Shown piece after piece: positions 33,867-44,038 of a DNA stretch of 64,000 nt (positions are counted from its first letter, which is position 1; every line of letters starts with the position of its first letter). The DNA comes from Gudongella sp964575895. Lineage in GTDB: Bacteria; Bacillota; Clostridia; Tissierellales; Tissierellaceae. The stretch covers positions 1-64,000 of the forward strand of contig CAZNTE010000006.1 in the NCBI GenBank assembly GCA_964575895.1, given 5' to 3'. The position numbers were made by a program, and so were the translations under genes. The notes under the pieces are model-generated. The model was given only the letters and a program-made list of their open reading frames with translations, did not search any database and was not told where the DNA came from.

Positions 33867-35102
33867 ATGAAGGATTTTAATACTAAATTTTTAGATTATG
33901 CCAGATTAATTGTAGAAGTTGGGGTGAATATTCAAGAAGGTGAGCCCTTGGTAATCTCTTCTCCTATCGAAGGAGCAGACTTTGTTAGAGAGATGGCTAA
34001 AATAGCATATGAAAAAGGTGCTACTGATGTATATGTCAATTGGAGCGATGATGTCCTTTCGAGACTAAAGTATGAAAACGCACCCTTATCAGTATTTGAG
34101 AATTTCCCTCAATGGAGGGCAGATGCATTGGTTGATTATGCGAAAAAAGGTGCTGGATTTGTTTATTTATCCGCTGAAGATCCCCAATTGTTAAGTGGAA
34201 TAGATACCAATAAAATAGCAGCATTTAACAAATCTTCAGGTATTGCACTAAAAGAATATAGAAATTATACAATGAATGATATAAATTCATGGTGTGTTGT
34301 TTCCATTCCCTCTAAAAAATGGGCTACAAGAGTTTTCCCAGAAATTGATGAGGAAAAAGCAGTTGAAAAATTATGGAACGCTATTTTTGAGGCTACGAGA
34401 ATGAATATGAATAATCCAGTTCTTGCATGGAAAGATCATCTTGAAAATCTTGAAGAGAAGGTTAAATACCTTAATTCCAAGAAATTTAAAACACTTCATT
34501 ACTCATCATCTAACGGAACCGATCTATATGTTGAACTTCCTGAAGGACATATATGGGCTGGTGGTGGTGGTAATAATTCTAAAGGTGATTATTTTGTAGC
34601 AAATATGCCAACAGAAGAAGTATTTACAATGCCTCATAAATTTGGCGTTAATGGTGTTGTTTATAGTTCAAAACCTTTGAATTATGGAGGAAACCTAATA
34701 GATAACTTTAAACTGTTCTTCAAAGATGGCAAGGTAGTAGACTTCGATGCCCAAGAGGGAAAAGATCTTCTTGAGGAGCTCCTTAACATGGATGAGGGAG
34801 CTAGATATTTAGGTGAAGTAGCTTTAGTTCCCTTTAGTTCCCCTATAGAAAAAGCTGGAATTCTATTCTTAAATACCTTGTTTGATGAAAATGCAAGCTG
34901 CCATTTTGCCTTGGGTAAAGCTTACCCCACCAATATTGAAGGTGGAGCTACAATGAAAGAAGATGAATTTGAAAAATATGGAGTAAATGATTCCATTACT
35001 CATGAAGACTTCATGATAGGAACCAGTGATCTTCGAATTATTGGGACAACAAGTGATGGAAGTGAAATAGAAATATTTAAAGATGGTGAATGGGCTATAT
35101 AA
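33867..35102 (+). CDS. M29-family metallo-aminopeptidase
   Basis: A 411-aa aminopeptidase of the AmpS/PepS/thermophilic aminopeptidase (M29) group. The C-terminal metal-binding region is recognisable: NMPTEEVFTMPHKFGVNGVVYSSKPL, then LGEVALVPFSSPI, FDENASCHFALGKAYP and the terminal HEDFMIGTSDL. These zinc/cobalt enzymes remove N-terminal residues from peptides in the cytoplasm. It is monocistronic, with a terminator shared with speE. Confidence 0.92.
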   Translation: MKDFNTKFLDYARLIVEVGVNIQEGEPLVISSPIEGADFVREMAKIAYEKGATDVYVNWSDDVLSRLKYENAPLSVFENFPQWRADALVDYAKKGAGFVYLSAEDPQLLSGIDTNKIAAFNKSSGIALKEYRNYTMNDINSWCVVSIPSKKWATRVFPEIDEEKAVEKLWNAIFEATRMNMNNPVLAWKDHLENLEEKVKYLNSKKFKTLHYSSSNGTDLYVELPEGHIWAGGGGNNSKGDYFVANMPTEEVFTMPHKFGVNGVVYSSKPLNYGGNLIDNFKLFFKDGKVVDFDAQEGKDLLEELLNMDEGARYLGEVALVPFSSPIEKAGILFLNTLFDENASCHFALGKAYPTNIEGGATMKEDEFEKYGVNDSITHEDFMIGTSDLRIIGTTSDGSEIEIFKDGEWAI

Positions 35103-35104
35103 GT

Positions 35105-35136
35105 AGATTGAGGGTTCCAATTGGAACCCTCAATCT
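35105..35136 (+). terminator. Bidirectional terminator between the aminopeptidase and speE
   Basis: A 32-bp perfect palindrome (35105-35136) lying exactly between two convergent genes. Confidence 0.85.
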
Positions 35137-35987
35137 TATTCTTCAGAATTCAGTTTTTCAATTACATAAGATGGCAGCGCAAAAGATCCTTGATGAAGAT
35201 CTGAGTTGTAGTACTTAGTTTTCAATCCTAAGCTCTCCCAAGCTACTCTGTTGTGATCTTTAATAGGATCCAACCCCTTGCTTGCAAATCCAAATAACCA
35301 GTGGCCACTGGCATATGTGGGCATGTGGAATTGATATACCTTACATACATCAAAAATAGATTTTAATTTTTTATGAGCCTTCATCATTTCTTTTGCATAA
35401 TTAGGAAAGTATGGACTTTCATGTTGATTAATTAGAATCCCATTCTTATTTAAAGCATCATAACAATCTGTGTAAAACTCTTTAGTAAATAATCCTTCTC
35501 CTGGACCTATTGGGTCTGTAGAATCAACTAAAATTAGATCGTAGTAATCTTTCTTTTCTTTTATAAATTTTATCCCATCCACAAAATGTGGGTTTACTCT
35601 TTCATCATCCACCTTACATGAAGTAAGTGGTAAATACTCTTTGCATAATTGTACAACTCTTTCATCTATTTCCACAAAATCAATTGACTTAATACCAGGA
35701 TACCTAGTCAATTCTCTGATTGTACCTCCATCTCCACCACCTATAACCAATACTTTCTCAATATTTGGATTTACAGCCATTGGAACATGAGTTATCATAT
35801 CATGATATATAAATTCATCCTTTTCATTCACCATCATTAAGCCGTCAAGAGTGAAAAATCTTCCAAAATCATAAGACTCAAAAAAAGCAATTCTTTGGAA
35901 TGGTGTTTGTTCTGAGTAAATCTGTTCTTTAACTTTTATGGAAAATTTACAAGTTTCTGTGTTTTTCTCTGAGTACCAAAGTTCCAT
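35136..35987 (-). CDS. speE: Spermidine synthase
   Basis: Polyamine aminopropyltransferase, 283 aa. It transfers the aminopropyl group of decarboxylated SAM to putrescine. The decarboxy-SAM site VLVIGGGDGGTIRELTRY and the acidic LILVDSTDPIGPGEGLF substrate loop are intact. The upstream GTG at 35993 is part of the spacer: AAGGAGG followed by GTGACT places the start at ATG 35987. It follows speD by 11 bp in the same operon. Confidence 0.95.
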   Translation of the reverse strand: MELWYSEKNTETCKFSIKVKEQIYSEQTPFQRIAFFESYDFGRFFTLDGLMMVNEKDEFIYHDMITHVPMAVNPNIEKVLVIGGGDGGTIRELTRYPGIKSIDFVEIDERVVQLCKEYLPLTSCKVDDERVNPHFVDGIKFIKEKKDYYDLILVDSTDPIGPGEGLFTKEFYTDCYDALNKNGILINQHESPYFPNYAKEMMKAHKKLKSIFDVCKVYQFHMPTYASGHWLFGFASKGLDPIKDHNRVAWESLGLKTKYYNSDLHQGSFALPSYVIEKLNSEE

Positions 35988-35998
35988 AGTCACCCTCC

Positions 35999-36793
35999 TT
36001 AATAGTTTCTACCATAATAAATTTCGTGCATCTCTTGGTTTAATTTATCAATAATTTCCTTCTTTTGTCTCCCCGTTAAATCTTCTTCTTTAAGTTCAAA
36101 TAAATAGTTATCCAAAACTAATTCTTTTAATATCATTTTAGTATGGAAAATATTTTCTTGATAAACATTAACATCAATTGAATTATACATATCTAAATTC
36201 TTTTTTGATATATAATCCTGTATTGAATTTATATGGTGATCCTTAAAGTGCTTAGTGCCATCAATATCTCTAGTAAATCCTCTAACTCTATAGTCACAAA
36301 TTACAATATCAGAATCGAAATTCTCGAATAGATAATCCAATGCTTTCAATGGTGAAATCTCTCCACATGTGGATACATCTAAATCTACTCTAAATGTCAT
36401 AATTCCTTTGTCAGGATGATATTCTGGATATGTATGAACACTTATATGGCTCTTATCCAAATGACCAATAACATTCCTAGGACTAGCTATAATATCCCCC
36501 TTGTTGCATGAAGGATCAACATTAACATCGGGTAATGCTTCCTCAGTTATGAGGAGGTTAACGCTTGCTCCTTGAGGAACATAGTCCTGCTTAGCAATAT
36601 TTAATAAATTTGCACCAATTATATTAGTTACTTCAACTAATATTTCAGTTAATCTTGTTGAATTATACTGTTCATCGATATATTCAATATATTTTTCCTT
36701 ATCCTCCGGTGTTACAGCATAACATACATCGTAAATATTAAAGCTTAATGTTTTAGTCAGATTGTTAAACCCATATAATTTTAATTTTTCCAT
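35999..36793 (-). CDS. speD: S-adenosylmethionine decarboxylase proenzyme, Escherichia coli type
   Basis: A 264-aa pyruvoyl-dependent enzyme that makes decarboxylated SAM for spermidine synthesis. It has the self-processing site HLDKSHISVHTYPE, cut between K114 and S115 so that Ser becomes pyruvoyl, the conserved Cys143 (VSTCGEISPLKAL) and the C-terminal VNVYQENIFHTKM...REIYYGRN pattern. This is the long enterobacterial-type SpeD, not the short ~120-aa archaeal/Bacillus type. First gene of speDE. Confidence 0.95.
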   Translation of the reverse strand: MEKLKLYGFNNLTKTLSFNIYDVCYAVTPEDKEKYIEYIDEQYNSTRLTEILVEVTNIIGANLLNIAKQDYVPQGASVNLLITEEALPDVNVDPSCNKGDIIASPRNVIGHLDKSHISVHTYPEYHPDKGIMTFRVDLDVSTCGEISPLKALDYLFENFDSDIVICDYRVRGFTRDIDGTKHFKDHHINSIQDYISKKNLDMYNSIDVNVYQENIFHTKMILKELVLDNYLFELKEEDLTGRQKKEIIDKLNQEMHEIYYGRNY

Positions 36794-36871
36794 TTTCCAT
36801 CCCTTTCATTCTATATTAAAATCGATTATATTTTATATCATATAGATGATTCTTGCAACAAAAACCCCAAA

Positions 36872-36904
36872 TAAAAAACAAGAGCTAATAACAGCCCTTG
36901 CCTT
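36872..36904 (-). terminator. Terminator of the DUF2680 gene
   Basis: An 8-bp stem CAAGGGCT/AGCTCTTG with one wobble (36893-36900 with 36879-36886), followed on the minus strand by TTTTTTATTT. Confidence 0.8.
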
Positions 36905-36915
36905 TTAACATGTTC

Positions 36916-37416
36916 TTAGTTGGATGCTGCTCTTCTCATTTGTCCCATTCCTCTAGCTTGACCATTTCCACCTAGCCTTTGTTGTGTTCCTTCTCCTTCA
37001 CCATCTTGAGCCCTTAATCCGTTTCCTTGACCATTACCAGCTTTTAGTCCAAACAATCCACTGTTTTTTAACATTTCAGTTTTAGTTCCATCACAATTTT
37101 CAAATGCTAGAAGAATTTCTTCTGCTTGTTCCTCTGTTAATTTTCCTTCTTCTACTAATTGTGCAATCATTACTTCCTTACCAGCAAGTGCCAACTCTTT
37201 GAATTCATCATAAAAATCATACTCTTCTGATTTAGCTAGTTCTCCAAAAGTAAGACCTCTTTCAACTTTTATTGCATATGCCTCTTCTTCTGTCATACCA
37301 TCTCCACTAAGTCTAGCAAATATTGATGCTGGTCCCCAGCTTGCATCTGCAAAAGCAACACTCATTGTTCCAAGAATCATTACTGCCACTACCATTACAA
37401 CTAAAGTTTTTTTCAT
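36916..37416 (-). CDS. Secreted DUF2680-like protein with Gly/Gln/Arg-rich tail
   Basis: A 166-aa exported protein: signal peptide (~1-23, cleavage after AFA), then a helical domain with MTEEEAYAIKVERGLTFGELA and LVEEGKLTEEQAEEIL, which fits the DUF2680 pattern, and a low-complexity C-terminal tail rich in Gly, Gln, Asn and Arg (~125-160). The tail is likely disordered. Role unknown; single gene with its own terminator. Confidence 0.78.
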   Translation of the reverse strand: MKKTLVVMVVAVMILGTMSVAFADASWGPASIFARLSGDGMTEEEAYAIKVERGLTFGELAKSEEYDFYDEFKELALAGKEVMIAQLVEEGKLTEEQAEEILLAFENCDGTKTEMLKNSGLFGLKAGNGQGNGLRAQDGEGEGTQQRLGGNGQARGMGQMRRAASN

Positions 37417-37551
37417 TTTAATCCCTCTCCTTTATTTCATTATTTCCTTCTATGTTTTAAGTATAGAATTAAAATGTGAAACAAATATGAAGATTAATAT
37501 TTTTTTAAAAATAAGAGTGATATAATTATTATAGAATTTGGAGGTGTTAAT

Positions 37552-37785
37552 ATGCTTAGAACTACATATCGTATTATATATGCTCTAACAACTGGATTTC
37601 TTTCATTTTGGATAGCTTCTCCTATTATAAATGATGGTTTCAGCATTTCATTAATCGATGACCTAGCTATTGGTTTTGTATGGGCCCTTGGTATCTATTT
37701 AATGTTTAAGAATAAGAGCGGCCAGCTTGGATTATTTTTAGCATCAGCACCTATACTATTTATATTAATATATGCTCTCCTATAA
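37552..37785 (+). CDS. Small membrane protein, 77 aa
   Basis: Three hydrophobic segments (~7-25, 38-53, 58-76) with short connecting loops; no motif I know. The start is preceded by GGAGGTG, and a strong terminator follows, so it is a separate expressed gene. Function unknown. Confidence 0.68.
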   Translation: MLRTTYRIIYALTTGFLSFWIASPIINDGFSISLIDDLAIGFVWALGIYLMFKNKSGQLGLFLASAPILFILIYALL

Positions 37786-37821
37786 AAATAAAGTGAAGAA
37801 TCTCATCTTCACTTTATTTTT
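37784..37821 (+). terminator. Bidirectional terminator
   Basis: A 16-bp perfect stem (37784-37799 with 37806-37821), A-rich on the left and T-rich on the right, serving the small membrane protein gene and the convergent ECF gene. Confidence 0.88.
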
Positions 37822-38315
37822 AAAATAGCTATTCTATTCTTTAATAATGCATGCAATATTACTGCCACCACAGCTCCAAATGATCCTTGACCAATGTTGG
37901 CTGGTAAATTAACCAGTGCTGCTCCAGCCCCATACATAAATATCTCAGCTGAATAATATCCTAAGGCCATCACGACTCCACCTATTAAAGTAGGTATAAT
38001 TGGGTACTTCCTACCCCATGTGGTTTCAAGTAACCATCCAGCAACAAACCCTTCAATCCCTTTTGCAACAAAAGTTATGGGTGCATAGAATCCCCATCCA
38101 AGAAGAATATCTGCTAGGGCTGAACCCATACCACCAACTAAAAAAGCCGCTTTCTTTCCTAAGATCAAAGCTGTTAAGAATATTACCATATCCCCTAGAT
38201 TTAAATATCCAGCACTTGCTGGTAAAGGAATTTGTATAACCATAGTCATTATTACAGTTAAGGCCATCAACACTCCATAAAGTGCTATCTTATGGGAACC
38301 TTTCACTACAATCAC
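37809..38315 (-). CDS. ECF transporter substrate-binding (S) component
   Basis: A 168-aa membrane protein with about six helices. LGDMVIFLTALILGKKAAFLVGGMGSALADIL and the ITFVAKGIEGF segment are typical of ECF-type S components (PF07155-like). The vitamin or cofactor bound is not clear from sequence; no riboswitch precedes it. The shared EcfA/A'/T energy module is encoded elsewhere. It is divergent from the DMT gene. Confidence 0.85.
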   Translation of the reverse strand: MIVVKGSHKIALYGVLMALTVIMTMVIQIPLPASAGYLNLGDMVIFLTALILGKKAAFLVGGMGSALADILLGWGFYAPITFVAKGIEGFVAGWLLETTWGRKYPIIPTLIGGVVMALGYYSAEIFMYGAGAALVNLPANIGQGSFGAVVAVILHALLKNRIAILKIK

Positions 38316-38464
38316 CTCTTTTATTGTATCGTTACAGTTTTAATTTAATATATACTGTATCTATTAATAGGATAACACCTGATAGAGTTTTATTCAACTA
38401 AAATCTAATATATTGTTTGTTTTTTCTAGAGAGTGTATAATCAAGTATTGTAGGGGTGAGTCTT

Positions 38465-39328
38465 ATGTCAAATCAAATTAAAGGTATAATATTAGTTTTA
38501 TTATCCGCTCTTGCTTTTAGTTTTATGCCCATATTCATAGTTTATGCTTATAATGACGGTGCTGATACTTCCACTGTTTTATTGGTGCGATTTATTTCTT
38601 CAACAGTTATGTTTTTTACATATTTAAAGTTTAAAAAAATATCAATGAAAATCACAAAAAAAGCAGTGGTATCTTTCATCTTATTGGGAGTGTTAGGTTA
38701 CACCCTTCAGTCTAGATTCTATTTTTCGGCACTACATTTTGTATCACCAGCAATGGCGACTATGTTTTTGTATACATATCCTATAATAGTTGGAATCCTA
38801 TCTTATATTATCGATAGAGAAAAACCAACCTTAAAACTTGTAATGGCAACTGGTATTTCCATACTAGGATTAATCTTAATATTAGGGTCATCCTTGGGTA
38901 AGGTTAATATATTAGGTATTCTTTATGCATCAGGAGCATCTATGGTTTATTCAATATACATTGTTTATAGCAATAGAGTAATCAAAAAGACCCCAGCAAT
39001 AGTATCCAGTGCCTATATAGCATTGTTTTCTTCAGTTGGAACACTTTTTATGGGGCTTGCTACTGGTGGATTTAACTTCAGTCTTGGTATTATATCATGG
39101 TTATCAATATTAGGCATAGCTCTGTTTTCTACAGTTATTGCAATGGCAACATTCTTTCAAGGTATGGAGTATATTGGTCCAACAAAAACCTCCATTATTA
39201 GTTTAATGGAGGCTGTTTTCACAATAATACTATCATTTGTCCTTTTAAGAGAAGGTCTATCCTTAATCCAACTCCTAGGTGGTTTAGGTGTACTCATAGG
39301 AGCATATTTGGTTGCAAAATCTAGTTAA
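38465..39328 (+). CDS. DMT-superfamily transporter with two EamA domains
   Basis: A 287-aa inner-membrane protein with ten predicted helices in two EamA repeats (~1-140 and ~145-287), a drug/metabolite exporter of unknown substrate. A GTG nine bases upstream is part of the ribosome binding site region (AGGGGTGAG), so ATG 38465 is preferred. Its stop overlaps the stop of convergent corA, with no terminator between them. Confidence 0.87.
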   Translation: MSNQIKGIILVLLSALAFSFMPIFIVYAYNDGADTSTVLLVRFISSTVMFFTYLKFKKISMKITKKAVVSFILLGVLGYTLQSRFYFSALHFVSPAMATMFLYTYPIIVGILSYIIDREKPTLKLVMATGISILGLILILGSSLGKVNILGILYASGASMVYSIYIVYSNRVIKKTPAIVSSAYIALFSSVGTLFMGLATGGFNFSLGIISWLSILGIALFSTVIAMATFFQGMEYIGPTKTSIISLMEAVFTIILSFVLLREGLSLIQLLGGLGVLIGAYLVAKSS

Positions 39329-40389
39329 AGCCATCCTTTTCCTTTTAGGAACCTTAACATTACAACTGTAATTAGAATAGATATACCCCAGAATCCAAAA
39401 TATCCAAACCTCCAGTCTAACTCGGGAAAAAATTTGAAATTCATTCCATATACCCCTGCTAAAAAAGTTAGGGGTATAAATATTGCCGAGAAAATTGTAA
39501 GTATTTTCATTACTTCATTTGTCTTAGATCCAATACTGGATAGGTAGGTGTCAAGCATGCCTGAACATATTTCTCTATAGGTCTCAACAATATCTATCAT
39601 TTGAATAATATGATCATAAATGTCTTTTAAGTATCTTATGGTTTGCTGATCAATTAACTGACTTTCACCTCTTGAAAGAGTGCTTGTCAAATTCCTCATT
39701 GGCCATAGTATATTTCTTAAATAAACTAATTCTCTTTTAAGATGGTATATTTTATTAAGTATCTCCTTGCTGGGTTTTTCTAACAACTCATCCTCAACCC
39801 TATCAATTTCTGATCCCAGCTCCTCCAAAACAAGGAAGTAATTATCTACAATAGAATCCAACAATGCGTAGAATAAATCATCAGCTCCGCTTGCCCTTAA
39901 TAGCTTTCCTTCTTCCAGTCTATTATGTATGTGATAAAAACTGTCCGTATCGTACTCTTGAAATGTAATCACACTATTGGAGTATAGTAGTATACAAATA
40001 TGTTCACTATCCAAATACCCATCTTCGCCTTTAAAGATATTCTTTGTGATTACGAATAAATTGCTGTCAAAATCTTCAAGCTTAGGGCTTTGGGAAGTAT
40101 TTAAAATATCCTCTTGTGCCAGAGGATGTATATTCAGTTCCTTGCTTAATTCCCTTATAACTTCTACCTTTGATAGCCCTATAACATCTAGCCATTTTAT
40201 TCCCATCTTAGAATCGCCTAAAAATTCCTCTATGCTCCCAATTTTTACTCGTGATAATTGATCGGAATTATATGTGGTTAAAATCAAGGTTTGCCCATCT
40301 GCATCTCCTGTGTATATTAAACTACCTGGAGGTTTGTTTGCTGTTTTAGATATATTCTTAACTTCCCTGGTCACAATAATCATCTCCAA
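39325..40389 (-). CDS. corA: CorA-family magnesium/cobalt transporter
   Basis: A pentameric divalent-cation channel, 354 aa. A large N-terminal cytoplasmic domain (~1-290) with long helices is followed by two C-terminal membrane helices; the pore motif is YGMNF at the end of the first. The longest frame starts at TTG 40389; ATG 40383 or GTG 40374 are alternatives because GGAG lies only just ahead. The 3' end overlaps the DMT gene by 4 bp. Confidence 0.92.
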   Translation of the reverse strand: MEMIIVTREVKNISKTANKPPGSLIYTGDADGQTLILTTYNSDQLSRVKIGSIEEFLGDSKMGIKWLDVIGLSKVEVIRELSKELNIHPLAQEDILNTSQSPKLEDFDSNLFVITKNIFKGEDGYLDSEHICILLYSNSVITFQEYDTDSFYHIHNRLEEGKLLRASGADDLFYALLDSIVDNYFLVLEELGSEIDRVEDELLEKPSKEILNKIYHLKRELVYLRNILWPMRNLTSTLSRGESQLIDQQTIRYLKDIYDHIIQMIDIVETYREICSGMLDTYLSSIGSKTNEVMKILTIFSAIFIPLTFLAGVYGMNFKFFPELDWRFGYFGFWGISILITVVMLRFLKGKGWL

Positions 40390-40422
40390 AAAAATAAAAG
40401 GTAGATGTAAAATCCATCTACC
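40388..40422 (-). terminator. Terminator of the MATE gene
   Basis: A stem of GGTAGATG (40400-40407) with CATCTACC (40415-40422), followed on the minus strand by TTTTATTTTTTT, between the MATE and corA genes. Confidence 0.88.
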
Positions 40423-40448
40423 ATAATATACCCAAAATCATACTAATC

Positions 40449-41834
40449 TTAACGAAGAGCCAATCCCTTTGTGGCTGTATCCCTTTTTTCTTTTGCTATA
40501 GCGATATTAATCTCCATGCCTTCATTTCTGATAAGCATATATGAGGCTAAACTAGATAATATATCAGATATTGGATAAGAAAGCCACACTCCATTTGCCC
40601 CCATTCCAAACCCTTTAACTAAAAGTATTGAAACTGGAATCATTAATATTAATTGCCTTAATACTGCTATCATTATTGATGACTTAGCTTTTCCTCTAGC
40701 TTGAAAATAGAATATTGAAACATAGTAAACGCTTATAACTGGGAAGAGAGCTATCATGATTCTAAATGCTCTGGTTGCTTCTACTATAATACTATTATCT
40801 TGAATAAATATACCTATTAAATAAGGTGCAAATATCATCATAAAGATCCATAATCCTGAGGTTAGTATAATTGAATATACAATTGTCTTCTTCATTAGTT
40901 TCTTAAGTCTTATAAAGTTTCCAGCACCAATATTATATGCTGCTATTGGTTGCATAGCTGATGCAATTCCGAATATGGTTATAAATAAGAACATATACAG
41001 TTTTGAAACCACACCAAGTACAACAATTCCTTGATCTCCTGCAGAGTTAGCTAGTAAACTACTTAAAACCCCCATTAATATTCCATCTTCTGCCTCAATG
41101 ATAAAAGCTGATACTCCAACTATTAGTATTGGCATAATCAAGGATTTCTTAATTTTCAGTCCTATTGAAATGTCATAGGTTTTTCTTATTTGTGAGTATT
41201 TATAGAATGCATATCCAAACCCTATCATTTGAGAAGCGGCTGTTGCAATTGCTGCCCCTTGTATACCCATTCCCATATTTTGTACAAATATTATATCTAG
41301 TATTAGATTTACAATTGCTCCTATACTTGTACTAATTATTGAAATTTTAGTATTTCCCAGCGCTATCAAGGTATGAGATATAAAGACTGTAATGCTTAAA
41401 AATACTGTACCAAATATAATTGTACCTAAGTACGTAGATGCCATTGCACTTATAGCTTCACCTGCACCCATTATTGTTACAATATTATCTCTGAACAAAA
41501 ATACTCCCAATGCTACAGGTAACATTACTGCTAAAACCATAGTAAATCCACTTTGAAGTATTTCCTTAGCAGATTTAATATTATCATTACCTATACTTCT
41601 AGAAAAAGCTGTTGCTGTGCCTACTGCTATCATTATAGTTATTGCTGTTAATATTCTTTGTAAAGGGAAAACCACTGTCAGTGCCCCAATTCCTTCTCCT
41701 CCAACAAATCTACCTACATAAAATGTATCAACCATACTATATAACTCCCCAACTAGCATAGATAGAATAACTGGAATTGAAAATTTGAACAGGAGTGAAC
41801 TGATCTTAGCTTCTCCAAATTGTTTGCTGCTCAT
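40449..41834 (-). CDS. MATE-family efflux transporter
   Basis: A 461-aa antiporter with twelve helices in two MatE repeats. The start KISSLLFKFSIPVILSMLVGELYSMVDTFYVGRFVGGEGIGAL carries the family pattern (Pro in the first helix and the YxxxDtfyvG motif). It should export drugs or cationic toxins with Na+ or H+. It stands downstream of the AraC-GH39 regulator on the same strand with a 146-bp gap and its own likely promoter. Confidence 0.92.
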   Translation of the reverse strand: MSSKQFGEAKISSLLFKFSIPVILSMLVGELYSMVDTFYVGRFVGGEGIGALTVVFPLQRILTAITIMIAVGTATAFSRSIGNDNIKSAKEILQSGFTMVLAVMLPVALGVFLFRDNIVTIMGAGEAISAMASTYLGTIIFGTVFLSITVFISHTLIALGNTKISIISTSIGAIVNLILDIIFVQNMGMGIQGAAIATAASQMIGFGYAFYKYSQIRKTYDISIGLKIKKSLIMPILIVGVSAFIIEAEDGILMGVLSSLLANSAGDQGIVVLGVVSKLYMFLFITIFGIASAMQPIAAYNIGAGNFIRLKKLMKKTIVYSIILTSGLWIFMMIFAPYLIGIFIQDNSIIVEATRAFRIMIALFPVISVYYVSIFYFQARGKAKSSIMIAVLRQLILMIPVSILLVKGFGMGANGVWLSYPISDILSSLASYMLIRNEGMEINIAIAKEKRDTATKGLALR

Positions 41835-41980
41835 AATAAAACCTCCATTTGATATATTAATTCTATCATGATGGAGGAAATAAGCTATCCACTGACTTAG
41901 GGACTATTTTGGATTAAATTGGGGAATGCTAAAATATTAAATTTTTCCTAAACCTTAAAATAGTACATTTTTTTCTTGAT

Positions 41981-43945
41981 TTAGTCCATGTTTAGTGTAT
42001 ATAAAACACATCCATTTGGTTTAATCGTTGTGAGAATGTTAAATACACTGGATTTCTTCCCAAAGTAAAAGCTAACATTCGGGTGGACATAATTATCTAA
42101 AAGTGTCCAATTTTCAATTGTCAATCTTTCTGGTTTCCCTAAAAAATTCCACTTATCATAGACTGATCCATAACTCTTGTTTAAATCATATTTTGTTATC
42201 TGAAAATCTGATGTCATATTGTATAGGTTTAGAGAAAACTTCTTATCTTTGTTTTTATCCATCAATTCTGCATCATACATTATTTCTTCAGTTAAGCCCG
42301 GAGGATTATATAACAATATTTGATAACCTTTTTCAGATTTTGTAACTATATATCCTTCACCTTTATAAATAACATCCTCTCCTAAAAGGGATAGGAATTT
42401 ATATGCATAAAATGATGGCTTATTCAAGTAATTAGCAGTAAACATACCCATTCCACCGAAGAAACTTTCATTATCCAAAACAGTATCCTTTGAAATTTCA
42501 TCAATCATGTTTAGTATTAGTCTTCTATTTTGACTTACATAGCTATCTATTATATATGGTGCCATGGATATAGTATCATGTATTGGATGAATGTTGTTTT
42601 TAGGAGTTTCTGGTTTTAGATCCTCAATGGGGTAATTTAACCAATCTTCAATATTGTTATACTCGTTGGAGAATGTATTTATAAAATCATCTAATATATA
42701 ATCATCTGTTCTACCTTTAATTAAAATTGGAAACAATTTTAAGTCATCTAAAAATTCTAAAATATTTTCAACTCGTGTCCAGTTAATAAACCTTCTGTTC
42801 TTTCCCTTATATATGTCCATATCATCAGAAAAAAGCTTGTTAACCACGCAATATTTAAATCCAATTTCCTGTTGGATTTCCTTTAGTACCTTTCTGTTTT
42901 CAGCCTCAAGTAACAAAGATATATCTCCAAGATTTATTAGGTCTGGTTTAATAAATTCTTCAATAGGTTCTTTCTTTAGATCAATGTCCAATTTGTAAAT
43001 TCTATTGTCATAGTTGAATCTTTCGTAATCTAGTAAATACTCCTTAAGATACTCTAGAGATTCCTTAATATCAAAAAACTTAATATTTTTTTGCTTTTCC
43101 AGCTCCTTTTCACTAACCTTATTCTTCTTTCTATATTGGATTGGTGTGGAGTTATAGTGTATTTTAAAATGCTTATTATAGTACCTTACATGGGAGAACC
43201 CAACTTCATCTGATATTTCTCCAATAGATTTGTCAGTGTCTAGTAAAAGTTTTGTCGACTCTTCAACTCTTATTTGATTCAAATACTCGTTAAATCCATG
43301 CCCAAATACATCTTTAATCTTATATGATAAGTACTGCGAGCTTAAAAATTCCTGTTTAGCAATATCCTGTAGACTGACCTTATTCATATAATTATTACTT
43401 AGATACTTCATGATTCTATGGTATCTTTCAAGTTGGATTTCATCTTCCTTTAGACTGTCCTCATCATAGAATAAATAGTGAAAATTATTTAGTAAATGAT
43501 ACATCATTTCCAACAATTTTTCTTCAATTTGATCCTCATAATCATCTAGCTTGGAAACAGCTTCATAAAGAAGAACAGCTATATATTCCCTTAGCTGGTA
43601 GTATTTCTCTTCTTCCTGAATATTATCCTTAGAAGAGTTTGTGTAATAAAAAGTATCTTCTGCATCGTCATAGTACATCTGAAAGAAATGTGGATCAATT
43701 TGTACTATTAAAACCAAGTTATCCTCATCCTTTGATTGCAAACTATATACCTCATTAGGATTAATAATCTCTAATTCTCTTTCATAGAGATTATATGTTT
43801 CAGCTTCAACGCCAATGGAAATTTTACCCTTTAGAACGAATAATATCTCTAATGCATCCTTCCAATGATAAGGATAGTTCTTAATTGATGCCAGTTTTAA
43901 GTTGATAGGTAAATCTTTAATAAATTCAACATACTCTTTTCTCAT
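41981..43945 (-). CDS. AraC-family regulator fused to a GH39-like domain
   Basis: A 654-aa regulator: N-terminal cupin-like sensing domain (~1-110), AraC HTH pair (~185-290, VSLQDIAKQEFLSSQYLSYKI and SIGEISDEVGFSHVRYYNKHF), then a ~330-residue region resembling glycosyl hydrolase family 39 (beta-xylosidase) folds, ending with its typical beta-sandwich. The GH39-like part may sense sugars rather than cut them. AAGGAG six bases before ATG 43945 sets the start; the ORF up to 44035 adds 30 doubtful residues. Confidence 0.85.
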   Translation of the reverse strand: MRKEYVEFIKDLPINLKLASIKNYPYHWKDALEILFVLKGKISIGVEAETYNLYERELEIINPNEVYSLQSKDEDNLVLIVQIDPHFFQMYYDDAEDTFYYTNSSKDNIQEEEKYYQLREYIAVLLYEAVSKLDDYEDQIEEKLLEMMYHLLNNFHYLFYDEDSLKEDEIQLERYHRIMKYLSNNYMNKVSLQDIAKQEFLSSQYLSYKIKDVFGHGFNEYLNQIRVEESTKLLLDTDKSIGEISDEVGFSHVRYYNKHFKIHYNSTPIQYRKKNKVSEKELEKQKNIKFFDIKESLEYLKEYLLDYERFNYDNRIYKLDIDLKKEPIEEFIKPDLINLGDISLLLEAENRKVLKEIQQEIGFKYCVVNKLFSDDMDIYKGKNRRFINWTRVENILEFLDDLKLFPILIKGRTDDYILDDFINTFSNEYNNIEDWLNYPIEDLKPETPKNNIHPIHDTISMAPYIIDSYVSQNRRLILNMIDEISKDTVLDNESFFGGMGMFTANYLNKPSFYAYKFLSLLGEDVIYKGEGYIVTKSEKGYQILLYNPPGLTEEIMYDAELMDKNKDKKFSLNLYNMTSDFQITKYDLNKSYGSVYDKWNFLGKPERLTIENWTLLDNYVHPNVSFYFGKKSSVFNILTTIKPNGCVLYTLNMD

Positions 43946-44038
43946 AGCCTGCTCCTTATCTTGCTCTTCTATAATACTACTATTATTACCCATTTTACCA
44001 AAAAACTCCCCATAGAATAAACTAATAGGGAGCAAATA

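Noticed and set aside
38316..38464. GATACAGT/ACTGTAAC half-sites before the ECF gene as a PdxR-type operator
   Set aside because: Only imperfect half-sites in very AT-rich DNA; no pyridoxine gene or MocR regulator nearby to support it.
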